Of a stretch of 13,288 bases of DNA, positions 1 through 6,192 are shown piece after piece. The notes below the pieces were generated by a model. It was not told where the DNA came from. It searched no databases and was given only the letters and a program-made list of their open reading frames with translations. Source of the stretch: an uncultured Lachnospiraceae bacterium (GTDB lineage Bacteria; Bacillota; Clostridia; Lachnospirales; Lachnospiraceae). The stretch is taken from contig CABQGZ010000039.1 in assembly GCA_902463835.1 (NCBI GenBank), positions 1 to 13,288 of the forward strand, given 5' to 3'. Made by a program: the position numbers and the translations under genes. Position 1 is the stretch's first letter; the number at the start of each line of letters is the position of its first letter.

Positions 1-115
1 CTGGCGGGAACTGGGGCTCACACCCAGCAGCTACAAAAAAGTAAGCGGTGACGGGCCAACGAAAGAAAAACCAAGCGGCCTTGCTGCTGCTCTGATGCAG
101 ATTGAAACAGACTAA
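1..115 (+). CDS. terS: Phage terminase small subunit, P27 family (C-terminal end only)
   Basis: Reading from base 2, an open frame enters the window from the left and ends at TAA (113-115), giving about 37 residues. The visible part contains LGLTPSSYKKV, which matches the C-terminal 'ELGLTPSSR' signature of P27-family small terminases, followed by a polar tail rich in G, K, P and E. The small subunit recognises the packaging site (cos or pac) on concatemeric DNA and hands it to the large subunit; most of the protein, including any DNA-binding part, lies outside the window. Its position directly before terL, overlapping the proposed terL start by 14 nt, supports the call. The start is not in the window. 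Confidence 0.72.
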   Translation, partial: WRELGLTPSSYKKVSGDGPTKEKPSGLAAALMQIETD

Positions 116-1850
116 GGGTAAAAACTGGCCCGTGGTGCTGAAGTACGCCGAAAGCATACGGAGCGGCGAGAAAATTGCCTGCCTGGAACTCAAGCAGGCG
201 GTTGAACGCTTTTTTGCAGACCTGGAAAATCCGGAATATGAGATGCATCCCAAAGGGCCGGAGTTTTGCATCCAGATCATAGAGAAAACACTGGTACACC
301 AGCAAGGGGAACAGCTGGATGGCACACCATTGCGCGGGAAGCCGTTTCTGCTGGAACCGTACCACAAGTTTATCATCTACAATCTCTTGGGCTTTAAGGT
401 CAAGGGAACGGATATAGTAAGGTACCATGAGGCACTTATATTCGTGCCTCGGAAAAATATTAAAACGACCTTTGCCGCTGCCCTCAGCTGGGCCCTGTCG
501 TTATGGTACAGGCGCAGCGGGGCGAAAATGTACATTGCGTCAGCTGCCCTTATGCAGTCTCTTGAATCCTATAACTTCCTCCGCTATAACGTGGAAAGAA
601 TGGGCGAGGATGAAAAGCACGGCGGGGCGGTAAAAATCATAGACAACAACAACGAGCACTCCATGACCGCCGATCTTCCGGACGGGTCTTTTTTTATTCG
701 CGCCCTGGCGGCGAACGCGGACACACAAGACTCCTTAAACTGCAACATTGCGATATGCGATGAGATCCACGCCTTTAAGAAGCCGAAGCAATACAACCTG
801 TTTAAGGAGGCGATGAAAGCCTATACGAACAAACTGCTGATCGGCATTTCTACGGCGGGCGATAACGAGCAGGCTTTTTTAGGACAACGATTAAAGTATT
901 GCCGGAAGGTGCTGGACGGCACGGTGAAGGACGAACAATATTTTATCTTCGCGTGCTGCGCTCCGGATGGGGTGCGGGACGGGAGCGTAGATTTTACGGA
1001 TCCTAAGATCCACGAAATGGCGAACCCGGCTTATGGCGTGAGCATCCGGCCTGCGGAGATCTTAAACGACAGCCTACAGGCACTTAACGATCCGCAGCAG
1101 CGGAAGGACTTTTTCGCGAAATCTCTGAACGTGTATTCCTCCGCCATGCGGGCCTACTTTGATATAGACGAATTTAGGAAGAGCGACCAGAAATACACCT
1201 GGACGCTGGACGAACTGGCGAAGCTGCCCATTGACTGGTACGGCGGCGCTGACCTGTCCAAGCTGCACGACCTGACGGCAGCATGTTTGTACGGGAATTA
1301 CAAAGGGACGGATATCATCATTTCCCATGCGTTTTTTCCCATCGTCAGGGCGCATGAAAAAGCAGATGAGGACAATATCCCCTTGTTCGGCTGGCAGGAT
1401 GATGGATGGCTGACCATGTGCAACACACCGACCGTCAACCATGCCGATGTGGTCAACTGGTTTGTGGCCATGCGCAAAAAGGGATTTAAGATCCGGCAGG
1501 TGGGCCATGACCGCAAATTCTGCCGGGAATATTTTATCGGTATGAAAGAGGCCGGATTTAAAATCATCGACCAGCCTCAGTATTACTACAAAAAATCAGA
1601 AGGCTTCCGCCACATTGAACAATGTGCGAAGAACGGAAGCCTGTACTACCTGCACAGCGAAGCGTATGAATACTGCGTGGAGAACGTGTCAGCCGTGGAG
1701 AAAACGGATGACATGATCCAATATGACAAGGTGCAGCCGGAACACCGCATTGACCTGTTTGATGCGTCTGTGTTTGCCTGCATCCGCTACCTTGAGAGCC
1801 TTGAGAGATCCAAGGCCGGGAAAAAATGGTGGGGAGAAAATGAAGAGTGA
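102..1850 (+). CDS. terL: Phage terminase large subunit (Terminase_1-like ATPase/nuclease)
   Basis: 582-residue DNA-packaging motor: an N-terminal ATPase pumps DNA through the portal and a C-terminal RNase H-like nuclease cuts the concatemer. Seen in the sequence: Walker A-like PRKNIKTT (116-123), Walker B IAICDE (216-221, with D220/E221 as the Mg and catalytic pair), coupling motif GISTAGD (248-254), and nuclease-domain acidic residues at GADLS (D384), GHD (D470) and RIDLFDA (D551 or D554). The usual Walker A glycine before the lysine is isoleucine here (I120). The length is usual for the family. The start is the only possible start codon after the last upstream in-frame stop (TGA 93-95) that keeps the whole N-terminus: TTG 102. 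It lacks a clear Shine-Dalgarno, so translation is probably coupled to terS; GTG at 132 is an alternative. It overlaps the portal gene by 4 nt. The family call is firm. Confidence 0.95.
   Translation: MKQTKGKNWPVVLKYAESIRSGEKIACLELKQAVERFFADLENPEYEMHPKGPEFCIQIIEKTLVHQQGEQLDGTPLRGKPFLLEPYHKFIIYNLLGFKVKGTDIVRYHEALIFVPRKNIKTTFAAALSWALSLWYRRSGAKMYIASAALMQSLESYNFLRYNVERMGEDEKHGGAVKIIDNNNEHSMTADLPDGSFFIRALAANADTQDSLNCNIAICDEIHAFKKPKQYNLFKEAMKAYTNKLLIGISTAGDNEQAFLGQRLKYCRKVLDGTVKDEQYFIFACCAPDGVRDGSVDFTDPKIHEMANPAYGVSIRPAEILNDSLQALNDPQQRKDFFAKSLNVYSSAMRAYFDIDEFRKSDQKYTWTLDELAKLPIDWYGGADLSKLHDLTAACLYGNYKGTDIIISHAFFPIVRAHEKADEDNIPLFGWQDDGWLTMCNTPTVNHADVVNWFVAMRKKGFKIRQVGHDRKFCREYFIGMKEAGFKIIDQPQYYYKKSEGFRHIEQCAKNGSLYYLHSEAYEYCVENVSAVEKTDDMIQYDKVQPEHRIDLFDASVFACIRYLESLERSKAGKKWWGENEE
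1601..1642 (+). repeat. Two-tier inverted repeat inside terL
   Basis: A 9-bp perfect outer stem (AGGCTTCCG at 1601-1609 with CGGAAGCCT at 1634-1642) encloses a 6-bp inner stem (CACATT 1611-1616 with AATGTG 1621-1626) closed by a GAAC tetraloop. The two stems are separated by 1 nt on the left and 7 nt on the right. It sits in the part of terL that codes for the nuclease domain. No T-run follows, so it is not a terminator. Its role is unknown; it may be chance. Confidence 0.5.
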
Positions 1851-3043
1851 GTAAAAAGAACAGAAGCCGTCCGGCACCGAGGGCGGAACCTAAAAAGCGC
1901 GGAATAGTCGGTTTTTGGGCTGGCGATGATGCATCTCTTGCGTGTGCCGGATATACCAACCTGGCACATAACCCGGAGATCATAACAGCGGTGGACACCA
2001 TTGCACGGTTGATCGGAGCCATGACCATCCACCTTATGCAGAATACCGACCGGGGCGATGTGCGCATAGTCAATGAGCTGAGCCGGAGAGTAGACATAAA
2101 CCCCAACAAGTACATGACCAGATCCAACTTTGTGCAGTGGATCGTGCGCACCATGTTATTGGACGGGCGCGGGAATGCGGTTGTCTATCCAAGGACGGAG
2201 AGCGGGTATATTCGGCAGCTGGTGCCTATCCCTCCCGTGTTTGCGTCCTTTGTCCCGGATGGGGTGTTTGGATACAAGGTGAGTGTAGCCGGTCAGGAGT
2301 ACGATCCGGAGGACGTGCTCCATTTTGTTGCCAACCCCGGGAGTTATTACCCGTGGCTGGGTGAAGGGTACCAGATAGCCTTGTCGAGCGTTGCAACAAA
2401 CCTTAAACAGGCATCGGCAACGGAACGGGGCTTTATGTCGTCAAAGTGGAAACCGTCCATAATCGTCAAAGTGGACGCTTTGACGGATGAGTTTTCCAGC
2501 CCTGACGGCAGAAAAAAACTGTTGGAAAGCTACGCCATGAGCGGTGAAGCCGGGGAACCCTGGCTGATACCATCGGAGCAGTTTTCCGTGGAGCAGGTCA
2601 AGCCTCTGACTTTATCTGATCTTGCACTGGCGGATTTTGTGAAACTGGACAAGCAGACGGTTGCCACCATTCTTGGGGTACCGCCGTTTGTGCTGGGCGT
2701 GGGAGACTTCAGGCGTGAAGCGTGGAACAGTTTTATTTCCACGCGCATCATGCCGTTGGCGCAGAACATCCAGCAAGAACTAACGCGGAAGCTCTTATAT
2801 AGCCCGGATCTGTATTTCCGTTTTAACAATCGCAGCCTGTACAACTATGACCTTACCGACCTGGCACGTGTGGCAGATGACCAGTTTGTACGCGGCATCA
2901 TGACAGGCAATGAGGTTAGGGATTGGCTGGGCCTGTCTCCCATGGACGGTCTAGACGAATTGGTTATCCTGGAGAACTACATCCCCCGTGGAATGATCGG
3001 GGAACAAAACAAATTGAACGGAGGCGGTGCAGATGATCTGTAA
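1847..3043 (+). CDS. Phage portal protein, HK97 family
   Basis: 398 residues. The portal is the dodecameric ring at the single capsid vertex through which DNA enters and leaves; it nucleates head assembly and binds TerL and the connector. Family patterns seen: HNPEIITAVDTIAR (41-54) in the N-terminal part, the LDGRGNAVVYP core (105-115), a D-V-L-H-F strand (156-160), ILGVPPFVLG (275-284, equivalent to the common FGVPP) and the C-terminal TGNEVRDWLGLSPMDGLDE segment (353-371). The length is close to HK97 gp3. The start is GTG 1847, overlapping the terL stop as GTGA, with GGGGAG at 1831-1836 as ribosome binding site; it ends 11 nt inside the protease gene. The order TerL-portal-protease-capsid is the standard HK97 cassette. 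The 5' third of the second half contains unusual repeats (2438-2485). Confidence 0.95.
   Translation: MSKKNRSRPAPRAEPKKRGIVGFWAGDDASLACAGYTNLAHNPEIITAVDTIARLIGAMTIHLMQNTDRGDVRIVNELSRRVDINPNKYMTRSNFVQWIVRTMLLDGRGNAVVYPRTESGYIRQLVPIPPVFASFVPDGVFGYKVSVAGQEYDPEDVLHFVANPGSYYPWLGEGYQIALSSVATNLKQASATERGFMSSKWKPSIIVKVDALTDEFSSPDGRKKLLESYAMSGEAGEPWLIPSEQFSVEQVKPLTLSDLALADFVKLDKQTVATILGVPPFVLGVGDFRREAWNSFISTRIMPLAQNIQQELTRKLLYSPDLYFRFNNRSLYNYDLTDLARVADDQFVRGIMTGNEVRDWLGLSPMDGLDELVILENYIPRGMIGEQNKLNGGGADDL
2438..2485 (+). repeat. 13-bp direct repeat with overlapping inverted copy in the portal gene
   Basis: The 13-mer TCGTCAAAGTGGA occurs at 2438-2450 and again at 2463-2475, in different reading frames (SSKW versus IVKVD). 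The second copy also forms an 8-bp stem with an inverted copy: CGTCAAAG 2464-2471 pairs with CTTTGACG 2478-2485. The first copy (2439-2446) could pair with the same 3' arm, so two hairpins compete for one arm. Its function is unknown. Confidence 0.5.
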
Positions 3044-3614
3044 ACGCTACGCTATTTCCCGCAACGGGGATTTTAACACTCGGGCGGAGGACGGAAACCT
3101 GTACATTGAAGGATATTTTGCCGTATACAACAGCCGGTATGAGTTATGGGATGGAGCGTATGAAACCATAGACCCAGGCGCTTTTGACGGCGAAACGGAC
3201 GGAGATGTGCGGGCCCTGACCAACCATGATACTACCCTGGTGCTGGGGCGCACGATCTCCGGCACGCTGACTCTCCGACTGGACGAAAGAGGTCTTTGGG
3301 GCAGCATCCTTGTGAATCAGGCAGACCAGGATGCGGTGAACCTGTACGAACGTGTAAAACGCGGGGACGTGTCTCAGTGCTCCTTTGGGTTTGACATCAC
3401 GGATGAGTATGTGGAATACAAGGACGGGGAGCCCGCTGCCTGGCACATCCGGAAGGTCAAACTGTACGAGGTGTCCGTAGTGACCTTCCCGGCTTACGAG
3501 GATACCGGCGTGCAGGCCCGAAAAGCAGAGCGGGACGAAATCAAGAAACGACAAGTAAAAAAATGGCGGGATGAAATGACCGCCAAGCTGAAAGGAGCTG
3601 CAAATGGCACTTAA
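3033..3614 (+). CDS. HK97-family prohead protease
   Basis: 193 residues from ATG 3033. The protease is packaged inside the procapsid, where it removes the capsid protein's N-terminal delta domain and then itself, triggering maturation. Seen: GYFAVYNS near the N-terminus (27-34), NHDTTLVLGRT with likely catalytic H65, the SQCSFGF block with likely nucleophile S117 (114-120), and YEVSVVTFPAY (145-155), where E146 is the candidate third catalytic residue. These are the S78/U35 family landmarks. The C-terminus (161-189) is highly charged and probably helical. ATG 3033 was chosen over GTG 3027 because GGAGG at 3020-3024 lies 8 nt upstream, the ideal distance. It overlaps the portal gene by 11 nt and the capsid gene by 11 nt, so translation of the three is probably coupled. 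Confidence 0.94.
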   Translation: MICKRYAISRNGDFNTRAEDGNLYIEGYFAVYNSRYELWDGAYETIDPGAFDGETDGDVRALTNHDTTLVLGRTISGTLTLRLDERGLWGSILVNQADQDAVNLYERVKRGDVSQCSFGFDITDEYVEYKDGEPAAWHIRKVKLYEVSVVTFPAYEDTGVQARKAERDEIKKRQVKKWRDEMTAKLKGAANGT

Positions 3615-5259
3615 AACCATCATGCTGCGGCGGTCTATCGATCTGAAAAAGAAGCAGCTGGAAGAACTTAGGGCCAAAGATAAAGACTTTGAGACCCGGG
3701 AAAAGGAACTGGAAACCGCTATCGGTGAGGCCGAGGACGAAGAAGCCCAGAAAGCCGTATCCGAAGAAGTGGAGAAGTTTGACACGGAGAAAAAGGCCCA
3801 CGAAGAGGCGGTGAATACCCTCAACGCCGAAATCGAAGGGCTTGAAAAAGACCTTACCGACCTGGAGCGCAAGGCTCCCGAACTTGAAAAGAAGACCGAG
3901 AGGAGCAACAAGATGCACATCAAAACCAATGTACGCAGCCTGGATATGAGCGTCCGGGCGTTTGACGCCCTTACCATGGAAGAGCGTAACATGATCCTGG
4001 GCGACAACCAAGTGAAGGAGTTTCTGGGCCAGCTCAGAAGCATGAAGGGTCAGAGCCGGGCCATCACTGGCGGCGAGCTGACTATCCCCGTGGTCATGCT
4101 GGATCTGATCGTCGAGAACATGTACCGCTATAGCAAGCTGCTGCGGCGGGTGCGCGTGCGCAACGTCTTCGGCGAAGCCCGGCAGACCATTGCCGGAACC
4201 GTCCCCGAAGCCGTATGGATTGAAATGTGCGCGGCCATCAACGAACTGACCTTTGCATTTAACCGGGTCACCCTGGACGGATACAAAGTAGCCGGTTATG
4301 TGCCTGTGTGCAACAGCCTGCTGGAGGACAACGATGTAAATCTTGCCAGCTGGATCGTGGAGATGCTGGCGGAAGCCATCGGCCTGGCGGAGGATAAGGC
4401 TATCCTGTACGGTAAGGGCGCAGCCAACAGAATGCCTCTTGGAATTGTGACCCGTCTTGCCCAGCAGAGCAAGCCTGCTGATTATCCTGCCAACGCTCCG
4501 GCTTGGGTTGACCTGCACACCAGCAACATCCAGCAGATCGCCAGCAACAAGACCGGCGCTGAGTTCTGGTCGGCCTTGCAGGTAGCGGCTGGTAACACCT
4601 TTACCCGTTACAGCCGTGGCAATCAGTTCTGGGCCATGAACTCCAAGACCTATGCCTTGCTGAAATCCAAGGCTATCACCTTTACCGCCTCCGGTGACGT
4701 GGTGGCTAACGTGTACGGCATCCTGCCTATCGTTTCCGGAGATATCGAGGTGTTGGAGTTTATGCCTGATGGCGATATCGTCGGCGGCTATGGCGATTTG
4801 TACCTGTTTGTCCAGCGCGCCGGTATGAGCATCGAGGTCAGCCGGGAGGTACAGTTTATCCAGGATAACACCGTTTTCCGGGGCAAGGCCAGAGCGGACG
4901 GCGCTCCCGTTATCCCCGGCGCCTTTGTGGCTATCAACATCAACGGCAGCGATGTGACCACCTCCATGGACTTTGCCGCCGACACTGCCAATGATGCAGA
5001 TCTGGACGGCATCAGCGGGCTTACCCTGTCCCCGTCCTTTGACGCGGCTACCACCGCTTACACCGCCACCATGACCGCTGCCGCTGCCGTAGCTGCCACT
5101 CCTGCCCAGGCCGCCGCAAACGTGGCACTGTCCTACAACGGCAAAAACATTGTAAACGGCGAAACCCTCACCCCCGTCACCGGCACCAAGCCCCTGACCA
5201 TCACCGTGAAAAACGGAAACGCCGTTAAGGTGTACACCGTCACCATCACCAAGTCCTGA
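3604..5259 (+). CDS. Major capsid protein, HK97 fold, with N-terminal delta domain and C-terminal cadherin-like (Ig-like) domain
   Basis: 551 residues, about 100-150 more than a plain HK97-type capsid protein. Three parts are visible. Residues 1-103 are a charged coiled coil (K/E-rich) typical of the delta scaffolding domain that the neighbouring protease removes. Residues about 104-447 are the HK97 shell fold, with the N-arm, GGELTIPVVMLDLIVENM, the A-domain and the LFVQRAGMSIEVSREVQF-type strand near 401-418. Residues about 468-551 start with LDGISGLTLSPSFDAATTAYT and end with VKVYTVTITKS, the signature of a cadherin-like beta-sandwich domain that would sit on the capsid surface. The start has AAAGGAG (3591-3597) 6 nt upstream. 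Codons are strongly C-ending (ACC, GCC, ATC, AAC) compared with the tail genes, as expected for the most abundant protein. An internal ribosome site and ATG occur at residue 104. Confidence 0.95.
   Translation: MALKTIMLRRSIDLKKKQLEELRAKDKDFETREKELETAIGEAEDEEAQKAVSEEVEKFDTEKKAHEEAVNTLNAEIEGLEKDLTDLERKAPELEKKTERSNKMHIKTNVRSLDMSVRAFDALTMEERNMILGDNQVKEFLGQLRSMKGQSRAITGGELTIPVVMLDLIVENMYRYSKLLRRVRVRNVFGEARQTIAGTVPEAVWIEMCAAINELTFAFNRVTLDGYKVAGYVPVCNSLLEDNDVNLASWIVEMLAEAIGLAEDKAILYGKGAANRMPLGIVTRLAQQSKPADYPANAPAWVDLHTSNIQQIASNKTGAEFWSALQVAAGNTFTRYSRGNQFWAMNSKTYALLKSKAITFTASGDVVANVYGILPIVSGDIEVLEFMPDGDIVGGYGDLYLFVQRAGMSIEVSREVQFIQDNTVFRGKARADGAPVIPGAFVAININGSDVTTSMDFAADTANDADLDGISGLTLSPSFDAATTAYTATMTAAAAVAATPAQAAANVALSYNGKNIVNGETLTPVTGTKPLTITVKNGNAVKVYTVTITKS
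3901..3915 (+). promoter_or_regulatory. Candidate internal ribosome binding site and in-frame ATG in the capsid gene
   Basis: AGGAG (3901-3905) stands 7 nt before ATG 3913-3915, which is in frame and is residue 104 of the capsid protein, at the end of the coiled-coil delta segment. Sequence and spacing are as good as the real gene starts in this window. Initiation here would give a 448-residue capsid protein without the delta domain. This is an inference; the purines also simply encode E-R-S. Confidence 0.35.
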
Positions 5260-5267
5260 GGCAGCGC

Positions 5268-5540
5268 ATGACCGAGGCAGATCTGCTCAAGCTGCTTAAG
5301 CTTAACCTCAGCATGATCACCACGGTATACGATGACTATCTTGCACACCTCCTTTTGACCTCCCGGGAGTTAATATCCCGGGAGGGAATCAGCTTGCAGG
5401 ACACCCCGGAGGATAACGAGCTGATAGTGATGTATGCCGCGTATCTCTATCGTAAAAGGGCGGAGGACAACCCTCCCATGCCCCGAATGCTGCGGTGGGC
5501 GTTGAACAACCGACTGTTTAGCGGGAAGGTGTCCCAATGA
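5268..5540 (+). CDS. Head-tail connector (gp6-like adaptor)
   Basis: 90 residues, mostly helical, of the small adaptor proteins that form a ring under the portal and attach the closure protein and tail. The N-terminal half holds helices around DDYLAHLLLTSRELISREG; the C-terminal half has EDNELIVMYAAYLYRKR (49-65) and PRMLRWALNNRLFSGK, a pattern I recognise from connector proteins of clostridial and bacilli phages. Its position directly after the capsid gene fits. ATG 5268 is preceded by GAGG (5258-5261) at 6 nt; the gap after the capsid stop is 8 nt. Its stop overlaps the next start as ATGA. Odd point: the SRE-LI-SRE stretch is encoded by a 10-bp perfect inverted repeat (5359-5385). Confidence 0.75.
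   Translation: MTEADLLKLLKLNLSMITTVYDDYLAHLLLTSRELISREGISLQDTPEDNELIVMYAAYLYRKRAEDNPPMPRMLRWALNNRLFSGKVSQ
5359..5385 (+). repeat. Strong 10-bp hairpin inside the connector gene
   Basis: CCTCCCGGGA (5359-5368) pairs perfectly with TCCCGGGAGG (5376-5385) across a 7-nt A/T-rich loop. Because each arm contains CCCGGG, TCCCGGGAG is also a 9-bp direct repeat. No T-run follows on either strand, so it is not an intrinsic terminator. It lies about 100 nt downstream of the capsid stop and could slow ribosomes, protect the 3' end of capsid mRNA from exonucleases, or be an RNase site. Confidence 0.6.
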
Positions 5541-5887
5541 CCTACGATGACGGACTGCTGACCATATGCCGACTTGAGTATCCTCCCAATCAGGGGCAAA
5601 TGCCCAAGGCACAGCTGCAAGAGCTCTGGCGGCATTTTTACGGCGCTCGAACAATAGGCTATGGCCGATATTACGCGGCGCAAGGCGTAAACCAGCAGAT
5701 TGATATGCTTGTGAGGGTGTGGGCTGACCCCAATATCCAGATAGGAATGTATGCAGTGTTGGAAACCGGAGAGCAATACCGTATAGACAACGTGCAGCAC
5801 CTGTTAGACGATGACGGCCTGAAGGTCACCGACCTGACCCTTAGAAAGGTGGATGATCTGTATGACATCTCTGCAATCACGACTTAA
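5537..5887 (+). CDS. Head closure protein (head-tail adaptor, SPP1 gp16 / HK97 gp7 type)
   Basis: 116 residues. Proteins of this kind bind below the connector ring and plug the head until the tail joins. Seen: YDDGLLTICRLE at the N-terminus, GYGRYYAAQGVNQQIDMLVRVW (41-62), which is characteristic of the family in Gram-positive phages, then a beta-rich half with GEQYRIDNVQHLLDDDGLKVTDLTLRKV (78-105). The start ATG 5537 overlaps the connector stop in an ATGA, which implies translational coupling. The end overlaps the next gene by about 26 nt. Order and length agree with the standard junction cassette. The pattern was recognised by eye, so the exact subfamily is uncertain. Confidence 0.68.
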   Translation: MTYDDGLLTICRLEYPPNQGQMPKAQLQELWRHFYGARTIGYGRYYAAQGVNQQIDMLVRVWADPNIQIGMYAVLETGEQYRIDNVQHLLDDDGLKVTDLTLRKVDDLYDISAITT

Positions 5888-6191
5888 AGCCATAGGCGAA
5901 ACCTTTGCAACGATAACCCCCAATACATACCACTACTGGCGGCCCAGATTACAGGCCCCTTTTTTGGTATGGGCAGAAGACGGTGATAACGGCTTTGAAA
6001 CCGACAACCACAAGGCCGAGCAGGGCATAACCGGCAAAGTGGACTACTACACACAAACTGAATTTGATCCGGTAGTGGATCAAGTGCAGGAAGCCATGGA
6101 GTCCATGGAAATGGCCTGGGAGCTGACGGATGCGCTGTATGAAGAAGAAACCAACCTGATCCACTACTCATGGGATTGGGAGGTGGTCTGA
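5862..6191 (+). CDS. Probable tail terminator / tail completion protein
   Basis: 109 residues from ATG 5862. I do not recognise this one with certainty. It starts with a helix (LQSRLKAIGETFATI), has a conserved-looking APFLVWAEDGD (around residues 31-41), a strand GKVDYYTQTEF, an amphipathic helix FDPVVDQVQEAME, and ends EEETNLIHYSWDWEV. That alpha/beta layout and the '(Y)EEET-L-H-' ending resemble tail terminator proteins, and its place between the closure protein and the major tail protein leaves that role open. ATG 5862 was preferred to ATG 5853 because the AAAGGTGG block (5845-5852) directly abuts 5853 but stands 9 nt from 5862. It overlaps the previous gene by 26 nt; the next gene starts 1 nt after its stop. 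Confidence 0.6.
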   Translation: MTSLQSRLKAIGETFATITPNTYHYWRPRLQAPFLVWAEDGDNGFETDNHKAEQGITGKVDYYTQTEFDPVVDQVQEAMESMEMAWELTDALYEEETNLIHYSWDWEVV

Positions 6192-6192
6192 T

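Noticed and set aside
429..450. 7-bp inverted repeat GAGGCAC/GTGCCTC just before the terL Walker A codons
   Set aside because: Stems of 7 bp with short loops are expected several times by chance in a window of this length; no further support.
3144..4043. Long antisense reading frame (299 codons), Ser/Leu-rich
   Set aside because: It is the mirror of the Glu/Lys-rich protease tail and capsid delta coiled coil; no ribosome site and no family likeness.
3541..4518. Antisense reading frame of 325 codons
   Set aside because: Lies wholly opposite the capsid gene; repetitive low-complexity composition explained by the codon bias of the sense gene.
5133..5357. Antisense frame preceded by AAAGGAGG on the minus strand (complement of CCTCCTTT at 5349-5356)
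   Set aside because: The would-be GTG start overlaps the Shine-Dalgarno-like sequence itself, leaving no spacer, and the frame is the mirror of the capsid Ig-like domain.
6064..6083. 7-bp inverted repeat TTGATCC/GGATCAA in the terminator-like gene
   Set aside because: Short and A/T-containing; within chance expectation.
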